Below, in pieces: positions 1 through 7,853 of a stretch of DNA of 47,065 bases (position 1 is its first letter; the number at the start of each line of letters is the position of its first letter). The position numbers and the translations under genes were made by a program. The notes beneath the pieces are model-generated. The model had not been told where the DNA came from. It saw only the letters and a program-made list of their open reading frames with translations, and did not search any database. The stretch is from Massilibacteroides sp. (lineage in GTDB: Bacteria > Bacteroidota > Bacteroidia > Bacteroidales > Tannerellaceae). Location: assembly GCA_028708075.1 (NCBI GenBank), contig JAQVZS010000020.1:1-47065 (forward strand), given 5' to 3'.

Positions 1-2
1 AG

Positions 3-587
3 CTGTACAGTGAAGACAGGATCGATAAATCTCATTATTTTTACGCGAATGTGGAAGGCGAATATGATGCCTATACGATTCCTTTTATGGTGAATGGAGG
101 TCTGTATTCGTATTTTACCCGTATTTGTACGGAAGAAGTGACTAAAATCATTAATGTTCCCATTTTGAAAAATGCCGGTTCGGCAGTGACGTTGTGCATG
201 AAGAATCTGGCATTCGGTGCGATTACCAATACCGGACGGCTGCATAGTCAGTTATGGAGCGAGACGTGCGCGTATGTTTGCGCTTTTCCACCGCTTCGCG
301 ACAAAGTGGTTTTGAATATAGTGGATGGGCTGCGCGGTTGTTTTGACGGAGGCCCTTCAGCCAATCCACAGTTTATATGTAATTATAATACGATGCTGGT
401 AGGTTCTGATCCGGTTGCAGTGGATCGTATCGGGCATGATATCGTGATCAATAAGCGGATTGAGGAAAAAATACAGTCGGAAGACAGGCCAGGGTCAATG
501 CGTTTCATGGAACTGGCGCAAGACCTGAAGTTGGGGATTGCTGATAAAGAAAAAATAAACTTGCAGGAAATTAATTTGGTCGGATGA
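3..587 (+). CDS. DUF362 domain protein, 3' end (5' truncated by window edge)
   Basis: The reading frame is open from the first bases of the window; the first full codon is at position 3, so the start lies outside. The visible 194 codons contain segments typical of the DUF362 family: NVPILKNAGSAVTLCMKNLAFG, with the K-N pairs that recur in the family, and a C-terminal NTMLVGSDPVAVDRIGHDIV block ("D-PVA-D" signature). DUF362 proteins are often associated with ferredoxin domains, but none is visible in this part. The stop overlaps the start of the next gene in an ATGA tetranucleotide, so the two are probably translationally coupled. The biochemical role is unknown. Confident as a family call, not as a function. 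Confidence 0.8.
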   Translation: MYSEDRIDKSHYFYANVEGEYDAYTIPFMVNGGLYSYFTRICTEEVTKIINVPILKNAGSAVTLCMKNLAFGAITNTGRLHSQLWSETCAYVCAFPPLRDKVVLNIVDGLRGCFDGGPSANPQFICNYNTMLVGSDPVAVDRIGHDIVINKRIEEKIQSEDRPGSMRFMELAQDLKLGIADKEKINLQEINLVG

Positions 588-1348
588 GAAAAGCCTTTTG
601 TTTTATAGTGCTTCTTTCCCAGTTTTTTCTTTCTTCTTATGCGCAAGAAGCTGACGATATCGAAGTTAAACGTGAACGTACGTTTACCGGTGCTGGGTTG
701 TACGGGTTTATGAACGGGGGAGCGGATTTATTTTTGGAATATGGAGTTAGGAAGTTGCTAACTCGTGATTTGTTGTTCGACGGCGAAGAATATACGCTGG
801 ATCTGTATGAGATGCCTTCACCCGAGGATGCGTACGGTATTTATTCGGTTCATGTGTTTAAATGTAATGAAGCCGACCACAACGGGCGGATCGATTGTCT
901 TTCGGATTATCAGTTGCAGACTGTTGCGGGGAATTATTATGTCTCGTTGGTTTTCACTTCGGGGTCAAAAAAGGCAAGTGCGAATGCCGGACGGATACTG
1001 TCGTATTATTTAAAAAAGATCGATGATTCACGGATCGGTTTTCCGGAGCAGCTGAAGCCACCTTATTCCGGCGTCGTTAAATTCGTACGTGGACGGATTG
1101 CTTTGTCTGCCGTTCAAATGGCTCTGACTACCTTATTAGACGGCTTTCCGTATACGGGAATTTGGTTGACGAAAACGGCGGAGGACGAAGTGGAAGCTTT
1201 TGTCTCTTTTGACGATGACGTTTCCGCTGCACGGTTACAATCTCAAATAGCTTCGTCCGACCTTCTGGAAGTCGGGAAAAACTGGATTTACCTAAAAAGT
1301 CGCGAGGCAGAAAAAACCGAAGATCTTACAAGTCCGTTTGGTTTTTAA
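584..1348 (+). CDS. DUF6599-like exported protein
   Basis: A 254-residue protein starting at the ATG that overlaps the stop of the DUF362 gene by 4 bp (ATGA). Residues 1-20 form a signal peptide (basic start, hydrophobic core, cleavage near SYAQ). The mature part begins with a GAGLYGFMNGGADLFLEYG stretch and a following EMPSPEDAYGIYSVHVF segment, which I recognise as the DUF6599 pattern (gas-like GA-LY-YINGGA-LYLEYGF). It is predicted to act in the periplasm. In Bacteroidetes this family sits next to DUF362 proteins, as here, suggesting a joint but undefined role. No catalytic motif was seen. It is convergent with the hemG-type gene; the 80 bp between the two stops holds only a weak 5-bp hairpin (1356-1370). 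Confidence 0.75.
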   Translation: MRKAFCFIVLLSQFFLSSYAQEADDIEVKRERTFTGAGLYGFMNGGADLFLEYGVRKLLTRDLLFDGEEYTLDLYEMPSPEDAYGIYSVHVFKCNEADHNGRIDCLSDYQLQTVAGNYYVSLVFTSGSKKASANAGRILSYYLKKIDDSRIGFPEQLKPPYSGVVKFVRGRIALSAVQMALTTLLDGFPYTGIWLTKTAEDEVEAFVSFDDDVSAARLQSQIASSDLLEVGKNWIYLKSREAEKTEDLTSPFGF

Positions 1349-1428
1349 CAGTTAGCCGTCATCGGGACGGATTTATGTACGGGAAAACCTCCATCGGTAT
1401 GCTGTTTATTTGCCCTGATTTAATTCGG

Positions 1429-2796
1429 TTATATTCGGTTTCCCAGCAAAGTTGCCTGTTTGATACGGTCGGCCATGCCGATACCTTCCCGAATATTGCC
1501 CGCCAGATAAAGTCCCGGGTAACGTTTTTCGACAGCTTCAATGATCTGCAATCGTTCGCCACTGCTCCGTTCGTATTGAGGTATGGCCCGTGCATGCCTG
1601 AAGATACGGAGAAGATCCGGTTCGATTCCGGACGGAAATTTCAACATAGAGTGGAATGCGCGGATTACAAGTGTTTCTAATTCCGTATCACTCAATTCCG
1701 TTAATTCCCGGTGCTGGATACCGCCGATAAAAAACGAGAACAAAGCGCCTTTTTCGGGTGCTCGTTCGGCGAAGCAGGCGGAAGGGTAAAGAATACCTAG
1801 CACGTCTTTTTTCTCTCGCGTAGGGACAAGTCCGCCGAACCCGTTGAAGGCCAAGTTCCCGATGTTATTTACGCCGACGGCGATTTGGACGATCGGTGCA
1901 TAACTCAAATCCGTCATTTTTTTTATTTCTTTTTCCGGAATGAAAGGCAAAAGACCGGACAAGCTGTACGCGCCGGTGGTGGTAATCACTCGGTTTGCCC
2001 AGATCGTTTTCTGTCCTTGTGGGCTGGAGAACGTGATTTCCCACTTTCCTTCGTTGGGATTGATCCGGATGCCTGAGGCGGACAGCGTAATGTTGTCCAT
2101 CCCGATACGGTGGGTAAGTGCGCTTGTCAGTCGGTCGAGCCCTCCTTCCGTAGAAAAAACTTGTCGCGTGGCTAATCGGTCGCGTCCCGTTTTTGGCTGT
2201 TTTGCTTTGGCGATTGCTCCGCGAATAAAACTTCCGTATTTTTGTTCCAGATTGTAAAGTTTGGGTAATGCGTAACGGGTGATTAGTTTTTGCGCATCAC
2301 CGGCATAAACGCCCGAAAGAAATGGATCGACGGCATAGTCTAAGTAAGATTTTCCTAACCGTCGGCAAACCATGTCGGCGATTGGTTCGTCCGGATTATT
2401 TCCTTTTGCGCGGAAAGGTTCGCTCAGAATCCGGAATTTGTCCGTAAAGGAAAACAGGGGAGTCGTTAATGCGGAAAATAATCCCGAAGGAAGTTCGTGA
2501 AACCGGTTGCCTTTCCAAATATACCGTCGTTTGGCTGTCTCGAAAGCCGTCACCAAACGGCAATCCGACGCCAGATTCAAAAAGAGTTCGGCGACTTCCG
2601 GATACGAGATCACCCCTGTGTTCGGCCCGCTTTCAAACACGAATCCATCCGAATGGAAGCTTCGTATTTGCCCCCCAGTACGGTCTGCCTGTTCCAGTAT
2701 TTGTAGGTTGCGCCCCCGCTTTTTTAAATAAAATGCGGAGGTTAAGCCAGTCAGTCCCGCTCCGATAATTACAACATCTGTCTCTTTTATTATCAT
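1429..2796 (-). CDS. hemG: protoporphyrinogen oxidase (HemY-type, flavoprotein)
   Basis: A 455-residue FAD enzyme of the HemG/HemY (PPOX) family, which oxidises protoporphyrinogen IX to protoporphyrin IX in late heme synthesis. The N-terminus carries the dinucleotide-binding motif VVIIGAGLTGLTSAFYL. A central region FLSGVYAGDAQKL matches the conserved PPOX segment that follows the substrate lobe, and the C-terminal LYLAGNIREGIGMADRI is the second FAD contact. I chose the ATG at 2796 over the in-frame codon at 2823 because it is preceded by AGGAAAGGA, because the protein then begins directly before the Rossmann strand, and because a -7 element lies at 2821-2828. It is divergent from dnaX. It matters for the window because hemN lies 27 kb away and no early heme genes are present here. 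Confidence 0.93.
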   Translation of the reverse strand: MIIKETDVVIIGAGLTGLTSAFYLKKRGRNLQILEQADRTGGQIRSFHSDGFVFESGPNTGVISYPEVAELFLNLASDCRLVTAFETAKRRYIWKGNRFHELPSGLFSALTTPLFSFTDKFRILSEPFRAKGNNPDEPIADMVCRRLGKSYLDYAVDPFLSGVYAGDAQKLITRYALPKLYNLEQKYGSFIRGAIAKAKQPKTGRDRLATRQVFSTEGGLDRLTSALTHRIGMDNITLSASGIRINPNEGKWEITFSSPQGQKTIWANRVITTTGAYSLSGLLPFIPEKEIKKMTDLSYAPIVQIAVGVNNIGNLAFNGFGGLVPTREKKDVLGILYPSACFAERAPEKGALFSFFIGGIQHRELTELSDTELETLVIRAFHSMLKFPSGIEPDLLRIFRHARAIPQYERSSGERLQIIEAVEKRYPGLYLAGNIREGIGMADRIKQATLLGNRI

Positions 2797-2820
2797 TCCT
2801 TTCCTGTTTGAATAGGTTTG

Positions 2821-2828
2821 CAAAGTTA
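2821..2828 (-). promoter_or_regulatory. Bacteroidetes -7 element for hemG
   Basis: On the minus strand this reads TAACTTTG, matching the Bacteroidetes -7 consensus TAnnTTTG, and lies 25 bp upstream of the chosen hemG start. No convincing -33 TTTG was found. It supports the start at 2796, because an upstream start would fall inside the promoter. Confidence 0.55.
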
Positions 2829-2847
2829 CAATAAAACGTTTTTTGTT

Positions 2848-2855
2848 TATCTTTG
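2848..2855 (+). promoter_or_regulatory. Bacteroidetes -7 element for dnaX
   Basis: TATCTTTG matches TAnnTTTG and ends 24 bp before the dnaX ATG at 2880. It sits almost back to back with the hemG -7 element, making a compact divergent promoter region. Confidence 0.6.
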
Positions 2856-2879
2856 TCTAGCGGAATAAAAAAATACCCC

Positions 2880-4613
2880 ATGGATAATTATATTGTATCA
2901 GCCAGAAAATACCGGCCGTCGACTTTTCGCAGTGTCGTCGGACAGAAATCGCTCACTACCACATTGAAAAATGCGATACAGACGAATAAGTTGGCTCATG
3001 CATATTTGTTCTGCGGCCCTCGCGGCGTTGGAAAAACATCGTGCGCGCGTATTTTCGCCAAAACGATCAATTGCTTGAATTTAACGCCTGAAGGCGATGC
3101 CTGCAACCAATGCGAGTCGTGTATTGCTTTTAATGAACAACGTTCGTATAATATCCATGAACTCGACGCCGCGTCGAATAATTCGGTGGACGATATCCGT
3201 TCTCTGATCGATCAGGTGCGCATACCGCCGGCTATCGGTAAATATAAAGTGTTTATTATTGATGAGGTACACATGTTGAGCCAGCAGGCGTTCAATGCTT
3301 TTCTGAAAACGCTGGAAGAACCTCCTAATCATGCTCTTTTTATTCTGGCGACGACGGAGAAACATAAGGTGTTGCCGACGATCCTTTCTCGTTGCCAAAT
3401 TTATGATTTTGCACGTATTTCGGTTGCCGACATGGTAGAATATTTAGAATATGTTGCTTCCTGTGAAGAGATTATGGTGGAACCGGAAGCGCTGAACGTT
3501 ATTGCCCAGAAAGCAGACGGGGGTATGCGTGATGCCCTATCGATCTTCGATCAGGTGGCCAGTTTCAGCGGAGGAAATATTACTTATCAATCCGTTATAG
3601 ATAATTTGAACGTGCTGGATTACGAGTATTATTTTCGTTTGACTGATTCGATTCTGAATGGAAATGTGCGAGAAGCAATTCTCATTCTGAACGAAATACT
3701 GGGTAAGGGATTCGACGGGCAGAATATTATTACCGGGTTGGCTTCTCATTTTCGTGATTTGTTGGTTTGTCGGGATGAAGCGACTCTGATTTTGTTCGAT
3801 ATGGGGGCTTCTATTCGCGAACGATATAAAGAGACGGCTAAGCGTTGTCCGGAGAGCTTTTTATACAAGGCAATCGAACTGGCAAATGGGTGCGACCTGA
3901 ATTATCGGGCGAGTCGGAATAAGCGCTTGTTGCTTGAACTTACGTTGATCCAGCTTTGCCAGTTAGATGGAACAGCTCAGGAAGAGAGTAAAAAAAAAGG
4001 GTTGATTGAACCTTTAACTTCACTGTCTGTACAAACAGGAGCTGCTCCTGTGCAAACGACGGTGGCCTCTCCACTTGTTTTTACGACCCAAATGCCGCCT
4101 CAAACTTCGGTTCAACCGTTACAATCCTTATCTGGTTCCTCGCCTAAAAAACACTCGGTGCGTCCGCCAATGGGGATTTCTCTGAAAGAAATTGGGAAAG
4201 AAAAACCTCAAGAAGACGTAGAAGTGAAAGAATCGGCGAAAGAGGAGTTGAACGCTTCATTTACGGCGGACGATTTGGTGAAATGTTGGGATGCGTATAC
4301 TGAGACGATTGGAGAAAAAGTATATTTGAAGAATACGATGATTAATTGCAAGCCGGTTTTACAGGAAGATTTTTATTTTGAAGTGGCGGTACATAATCCA
4401 GGCCAGCAAAATGAGTTGGCGGCTAACAGCATTGAACTTTTATCTTTTATACGTGAGAAGTTACGGAATACCCAGATACAAATGTGTGTGCGTATTGTGG
4501 AAACGAATGATAAGCATTTAGCCTATACGACAACCGAGCGGTATGAGCATCTGTTGAAACAGAATCCTACACTCGCCCGGTTGAAAGATGAATTTAATTT
4601 GCGATTAGATTAA
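2880..4613 (+). CDS. dnaX: DNA polymerase III subunit gamma/tau
   Basis: A 577-residue clamp-loader ATPase subunit. Starting from MDNYIVSARKYRP, the canonical DnaX opening is present. Walker A GPRGVGKT is at residues 46-53, the zinc-binding cysteines C65, C75, C78 and C81 (CNQCESC) follow, Walker B VFIIDEVH is at 124-131, and the SRC sensor is at 170-172. The region after about residue 365 is the low-complexity, Pro/Ser/Thr-rich linker followed by a tau-like C-terminal domain. An upstream in-frame TTG at 2853 would give nine extra residues but overlaps the -7 element, so the ATG at 2880 is preferred. I saw no obvious slippery A-tract with a following stop that would give a separate gamma form; a run of nine A residues near 3991 could be checked. 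Confidence 0.97.
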   Translation: MDNYIVSARKYRPSTFRSVVGQKSLTTTLKNAIQTNKLAHAYLFCGPRGVGKTSCARIFAKTINCLNLTPEGDACNQCESCIAFNEQRSYNIHELDAASNNSVDDIRSLIDQVRIPPAIGKYKVFIIDEVHMLSQQAFNAFLKTLEEPPNHALFILATTEKHKVLPTILSRCQIYDFARISVADMVEYLEYVASCEEIMVEPEALNVIAQKADGGMRDALSIFDQVASFSGGNITYQSVIDNLNVLDYEYYFRLTDSILNGNVREAILILNEILGKGFDGQNIITGLASHFRDLLVCRDEATLILFDMGASIRERYKETAKRCPESFLYKAIELANGCDLNYRASRNKRLLLELTLIQLCQLDGTAQEESKKKGLIEPLTSLSVQTGAAPVQTTVASPLVFTTQMPPQTSVQPLQSLSGSSPKKHSVRPPMGISLKEIGKEKPQEDVEVKESAKEELNASFTADDLVKCWDAYTETIGEKVYLKNTMINCKPVLQEDFYFEVAVHNPGQQNELAANSIELLSFIREKLRNTQIQMCVRIVETNDKHLAYTTTERYEHLLKQNPTLARLKDEFNLRLD

Positions 4614-4627
4614 TTTCCTCTTTTTCG

Positions 4628-5419
4628 TTATAATTCTCGTATCCAGACATTGCGGAAGCTGATCGGTTCGCTGGGATCTCCATGATCCTGCAGAATGAGT
4701 GGTCCGGCTCCATGTTTTTTAACCTGAGGAAATCCGATGTATTCGGTTGTTCCGAGTATCGTTGTGTTATTTTGCAGTACGATGCCGTTGTGGATAACAG
4801 TAACCCGCGGAGGGATCCGGTATGTTCCGTCTTCCTTAAAAATGGGGGCACTGTAAATAATATCATAAACATTCCATTTTCCCGGTTTACGCATCGCATT
4901 TGCGAGAGGGGGCGTTTGTTTATACACGCTTCCCGTTTGCCCGTTGACGTATGTTTCGTTGTTGTAGCAATCCAAAACCTGAATTTCGTAAAGTCCCTGT
5001 AGAAAGATACCGCTATTTCCTCTCGCCTGGCTCTTTCCGGTAATATTTTCGGGGATTTGCCATTCGATATGCAATTGGAAGTTGTCGAATTTTTGTTTGG
5101 TTTGAATGTCTCCGGTTCCTTTCACAACTGTAAAAGCTCCGTCATGTACATTCCATTTGGCGTCACCGCCTTTAGCGCTTTCCCAGGCGGACAAATCTTT
5201 TCCGTCGAAAAGAACGACGGCATCGGAAGGAGCGGAGAGGGTTGCGTTTGCGTTTGGTTCGCCCGGCGTCACAATTTTCGGTTGCGGAGTCCAGTATTCA
5301 GACATTCCGGGCGTCATTCTCTCTTGTTTTGGATATTCTTTTTGCGCGGAAAGTGTCCCACAGACAGCACAAGTTAACAGTAAAAAGCCGACTTTCGTTT
5401 TCATCTTGTTTTTTTGCAT
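4628..5419 (-). CDS. DUF1080 protein (3-keto-disaccharide hydrolase family), exported
   Basis: A 263-residue protein with a signal peptide (KVGFLLLTCAVCGTLSAQ). The concanavalin A-like DUF1080 fold is recognised by LFDGKDLSAWE, then GNSGIFLQGLYEIQVLD and a C-terminal GPLILQDHGDPSEPISFRNVWIREL. Characterised members hydrolyse 3-keto-glycosides formed by Gfo/Idh-type dehydrogenases. The act is presumably periplasmic. Two starts (5419 and 5404) are possible; neither has a strong ribosome site and both leave a usable signal peptide. The gene is alone, with its own -7 element, 9-14 kb away from the Gfo/Idh genes of this window. A functional link to them is plausible but not shown by operon structure. 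Confidence 0.85.
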   Translation of the reverse strand: MQKNKMKTKVGFLLLTCAVCGTLSAQKEYPKQERMTPGMSEYWTPQPKIVTPGEPNANATLSAPSDAVVLFDGKDLSAWESAKGGDAKWNVHDGAFTVVKGTGDIQTKQKFDNFQLHIEWQIPENITGKSQARGNSGIFLQGLYEIQVLDCYNNETYVNGQTGSVYKQTPPLANAMRKPGKWNVYDIIYSAPIFKEDGTYRIPPRVTVIHNGIVLQNNTTILGTTEYIGFPQVKKHGAGPLILQDHGDPSEPISFRNVWIREL

Positions 5420-5453
5420 GATATTTAGATTTTAATATTGTTGTTGATGAATA

Positions 5454-5461
5454 CAAATGTA
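5454..5461 (-). promoter_or_regulatory. -7 element for the DUF1080 gene
   Basis: The minus strand reads TACATTTG (TAnnTTTG), giving a predicted leader of about 28 nt before the start at 5419. Confidence 0.5.
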
Positions 5462-5476
5462 CGTTTTTAGAAGGGA

Positions 5477-5932
5477 TTAGCGGTTGTGTTCGAATAATCT
5501 TTTTTCCACCCAAGTCTCATATTTCGTGCCTGGTTGGCCATAATTGCAAAAAGGGTAAATACTGATTCCCCCACGTGGTGTGAAAATACCCGTAACTTCA
5601 ATATATTTTGGGCTCATAAGCCGGATAAGATCTTTCAGGATGATATTCACACAATCTTCATGAAATGCCCCGTGATTGCGGAAACTGAACAGGTAGAGTT
5701 TAAGACTTTTACTTTCCACCATTTTAACATCCGGTATATAGTCAATGTATATCGTTGCGAAATCCGGTTGACCAGTAATCGGGCAGAGGCTGGTAAACTC
5801 AGGGCAATTGAAACGTACCCAATAATCATGCTCCGGATGCTTGTTGGTAAACGCTTCCAGCACTTCCGGAGCATAATCTGTTTTATAAACAGTTTTTCTT
5901 CCTAATAAATGCAGTTCTTCCTGTTTTTTCAT
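5477..5932 (-). CDS. queF: NADPH-dependent 7-cyano-7-deazaguanine reductase
   Basis: A 151-residue unimodular QueF, which reduces preQ0 to preQ1 in queuosine biosynthesis. The nucleophilic cysteine is C50 in [12 protein letters not shown], with the acid D57 in the same motif. The family NADPH/substrate signature ESKSLKLY begins at residue 73 and [10 protein letters not shown] ends with the substrate-contacting H91 and E92. The length is that of the short bacterial QueF class. It is transcribed alone, between the DUF1080 gene and a small regulator. Predicted cytosolic. Confidence 0.96.
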   Translation of the reverse strand: MKKQEELHLLGRKTVYKTDYAPEVLEAFTNKHPEHDYWVRFNCPEFTSLCPITGQPDFATIYIDYIPDVKMVESKSLKLYLFSFRNHGAFHEDCVNIILKDLIRLMSPKYIEVTGIFTPRGGISIYPFCNYGQPGTKYETWVEKRLFEHNR

Positions 5933-5956
5933 CTTATCGATCTCTTAATCTAAGAG

Positions 5957-5964
5957 CAAAGATA
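5957..5964 (-). promoter_or_regulatory. -7 element for queF
   Basis: The minus strand reads TATCTTTG, an exact match to TAnnTTTG, about 25 bp upstream of the queF ATG. Confidence 0.55.
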
Positions 5965-6006
5965 GTTTTTTGCTTCTTTTTAAATGTAAATCAATTGGAC
6001 TAAAGT

Positions 6007-6342
6007 TCATTTTTTGTTTAATAAATGAAAGGCATTGTCACCTAAAATGATTTTAAGTACTTCTTCTTTTTTGCTTTTTTCCAGTTTTATTTGTACTGTG
6101 ACATCGGCGGAGATTTTGCTCTCTTGTTCGAGATAATATTTTTGGGGATAAGTAATGATGTCTATTACACTAATTTGTAATGCGTTTGCAATTTGCAATA
6201 GTGTTTTATATTTAAGTTCTCTTTCACCCGACATAACAAGGCTGAGTCCGGCTTGTTTCATTCCTATTTCGCTAGCGAGGTATTCTTGGGAATAACCTTT
6301 ATTCCGGCGTATTCGGTCGATATTATCAAGTATATTATTCAT
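6007..6342 (-). CDS. small XRE-family transcriptional regulator
   Basis: A 111-residue protein with a helix-turn-helix of the Cro/C1 type over residues 8-62 (KGYSQEYLASEIGMKQAGLS, then LKYKTLLQIANALQISVIDII). The remaining 50 residues are charged, with VTVQIKLEKSKKEEVLKIIL, and match no effector domain I know; a family of short Bacteroidetes regulators has the same layout. It is divergent from the MFS permease gene. The intergenic region contains an inverted repeat and a consensus promoter, so it may control itself and the permease; that is inference. Confidence 0.8.
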   Translation of the reverse strand: MNNILDNIDRIRRNKGYSQEYLASEIGMKQAGLSLVMSGERELKYKTLLQIANALQISVIDIITYPQKYYLEQESKISADVTVQIKLEKSKKEEVLKIILGDNAFHLLNKK

Positions 6343-6383
6343 TTAGGTAAGTTATAAGTTGAATTTTATTTTGACGAAAAATA

Positions 6384-6404
6384 AATGCAATAAAAAATTG
6401 CATT
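6384..6404. promoter_or_regulatory. inverted repeat, candidate operator between the XRE and MFS genes
   Basis: AATGCAAT and ATTGCATT are perfect inverted 8-bp arms separated by AAAAA. The right arm ends 4 bp before the -33 TTTG of the permease promoter and the left arm lies 41 bp from the XRE start codon. The position suits a site for the divergent XRE protein. An RNA hairpin is less likely because it lies upstream of the permease promoter. Confidence 0.45.
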
Positions 6405-6408
6405 AAAA

Positions 6409-6439
6409 TTTGCTATTATTACATTATGTGATATATTTG
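6409..6439 (+). promoter_or_regulatory. full Bacteroidetes consensus promoter (-33/-7) for the MFS permease
   Basis: TTTG at 6409-6412 is followed after exactly 19 bp by TATATTTG at 6432-6439, matching TTTG-N19-21-TAnnTTTG. It places transcription start near 6446, which excludes the in-frame ATG at 6410 and supports the permease start at 6536. Confidence 0.75.
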
Positions 6440-6535
6440 CGATATTGTACGAAATACACGATATGTCGTGATTGTTACTTAGGACTTATATTACTCGGGA
6501 CTTTATTTTTTTTGTTGACTTTAATTAATATTGAG

Positions 6536-7729
6536 ATGAAATTTGCCACAATTAAATTGCAGTTGTCTGCCATGATGTTTATTCAGTTCTTTATCTGGGG
6601 TGCTTGGTATGTTACCATGGGGACTTATCTGGGGCAAACCTTACATTTTACGGGCGTTCAGATTGGCTTGGCTTATGGCACAGCTGCTATTGCATCGATG
6701 ATTTCTCCTTTTATTGTCGGAATGATAGCCGATCGTTTTTTTTCAGCAAATCAGGTGATGGCTTTTTTAAATCTGATCGGTGCTGGTTTGTTGTTTTGGC
6801 TGACACAGATTAAGGACTTTTCTCTCTTTTTCCCTGTTTTATTTGCGTATACGATTTGCTATATGCCTACGACGGCGCTTTGTAATTCCATTTCTTTTAC
6901 GAATCTGAGAGATCCGGGGAAAGAATTTTCCAGGATTCGCCTTCTTGGGTCGATCGGTTGGATTGTTGCCGGAGTATTGGTGAGTTTTCTGAAAGTTGAA
7001 CATTTGGCGACTCCTTTTTTGATAGCCGGTATTTCTTCTGTTGTGGGAATAATATTGGCCCTTTTATTACCGTACAAAAAACCGGAACGAAGTAAAGAGA
7101 AGGTTTCTTTTATTAAGATGTTGGGTTTTGACGCATTTAAATTAACAAAAGAGCGTTCTTTTTCGGTTTTGTTGATATTTTCGGCGCTGACTTGTATTCC
7201 TTTGGCTTTTTATGATTCTTTTACGAATTTGTTCCTGAATAATATTGGTATTCAAAATGCTGCTGCCGCGATGAGTATGGGGCAGATTGCCGAAATTATA
7301 TTTCTGTTTACCTTTCCTTTCTTTTTTGCGAAATTGCGTTATAAAGGCAGTATAGGAATGGCGATGGTGGTGTGGATGGCACTTTATGGATTCTTTGCAT
7401 TAGGCGCATCGACGGGGATAAACGCTTTTATTTATACGGCGTTGCCTTTCCATGGATTTTGCTTTACATTTTTCTTTGTTTCCGGCCAATTATTTGTAGA
7501 CGAAAAGGCGCCTTCCTGCTTACGGAATTCGGCACAGGGGCTTATTGCCTTCGCAACATATGGTGTAGGAAAATATTTAGGAACGTTGATCGCCGGTAAT
7601 GTGGTTGATCAGTTTGCGGTAAATAACTCCTATGACTGGATTTCTATTTGGTTAGTTCCATTTATTCTGACGACAGTTATATTTATCTCTTTCATGCTGT
7701 TTTTTAAGGAAAATAAAACTGTACAATAA
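6536..7729 (+). CDS. MFS permease, nucleoside:H+ symporter (NupG)-like
   Basis: A 397-residue, 12-TM major facilitator. It starts MKFATIKLQLSAMMFIQFF followed by IWGAWYVTMGTYLG, the opening typical of the Nuc_H_symport/NupG group in Bacteroidetes. MIADRFFS after TM2 is the cytoplasmic loop motif. An open frame extends upstream to 6410, but that region overlaps the promoter, so the ATG at 6536 is preferred. It lies directly before the SusC/SusD pair and in the same direction; inner-membrane transporters of this type often carry the sugars or nucleosides released from material imported by SusC/D. The substrate cannot be told from sequence. Confidence 0.85.
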   Translation: MKFATIKLQLSAMMFIQFFIWGAWYVTMGTYLGQTLHFTGVQIGLAYGTAAIASMISPFIVGMIADRFFSANQVMAFLNLIGAGLLFWLTQIKDFSLFFPVLFAYTICYMPTTALCNSISFTNLRDPGKEFSRIRLLGSIGWIVAGVLVSFLKVEHLATPFLIAGISSVVGIILALLLPYKKPERSKEKVSFIKMLGFDAFKLTKERSFSVLLIFSALTCIPLAFYDSFTNLFLNNIGIQNAAAAMSMGQIAEIIFLFTFPFFFAKLRYKGSIGMAMVVWMALYGFFALGASTGINAFIYTALPFHGFCFTFFFVSGQLFVDEKAPSCLRNSAQGLIAFATYGVGKYLGTLIAGNVVDQFAVNNSYDWISIWLVPFILTTVIFISFMLFFKENKTVQ

Positions 7730-7795
7730 AATTTTTAGTAAAAACCTGTTAATACAAATGCCTATGACTTAGTGTGGATTTTATCGTTCAATGAG

Positions 7796-7820
7796 GGATG
7801 TGAAAACGCATCCGATTTTT
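7796..7820 (+). terminator. stem-loop with T-tract between the permease gene and susC
   Basis: GGATGTG (7796-7802), AAAA loop, CGCATCC (7807-7813) form a 7-bp stem with one G-T pair, followed by GATTTTT. It may end permease transcription or attenuate readthrough into susC. No TAnnTTTG element was found between 7730 and 7853, so susC may depend partly on readthrough. Confidence 0.5.
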
Positions 7821-7853
7821 AAGCAACCTTATTTATAATCTAATTAAAAATCT

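Noticed and set aside
1356-1370. terminator hairpin between the DUF6599 and hemG-type genes
   Set aside because: The stem is only 5 bp and no T-tract follows on either strand.
6007-6342. toxin-antitoxin module
   Set aside because: Only the XRE gene is present; the neighbouring queF and MFS genes are not toxins.
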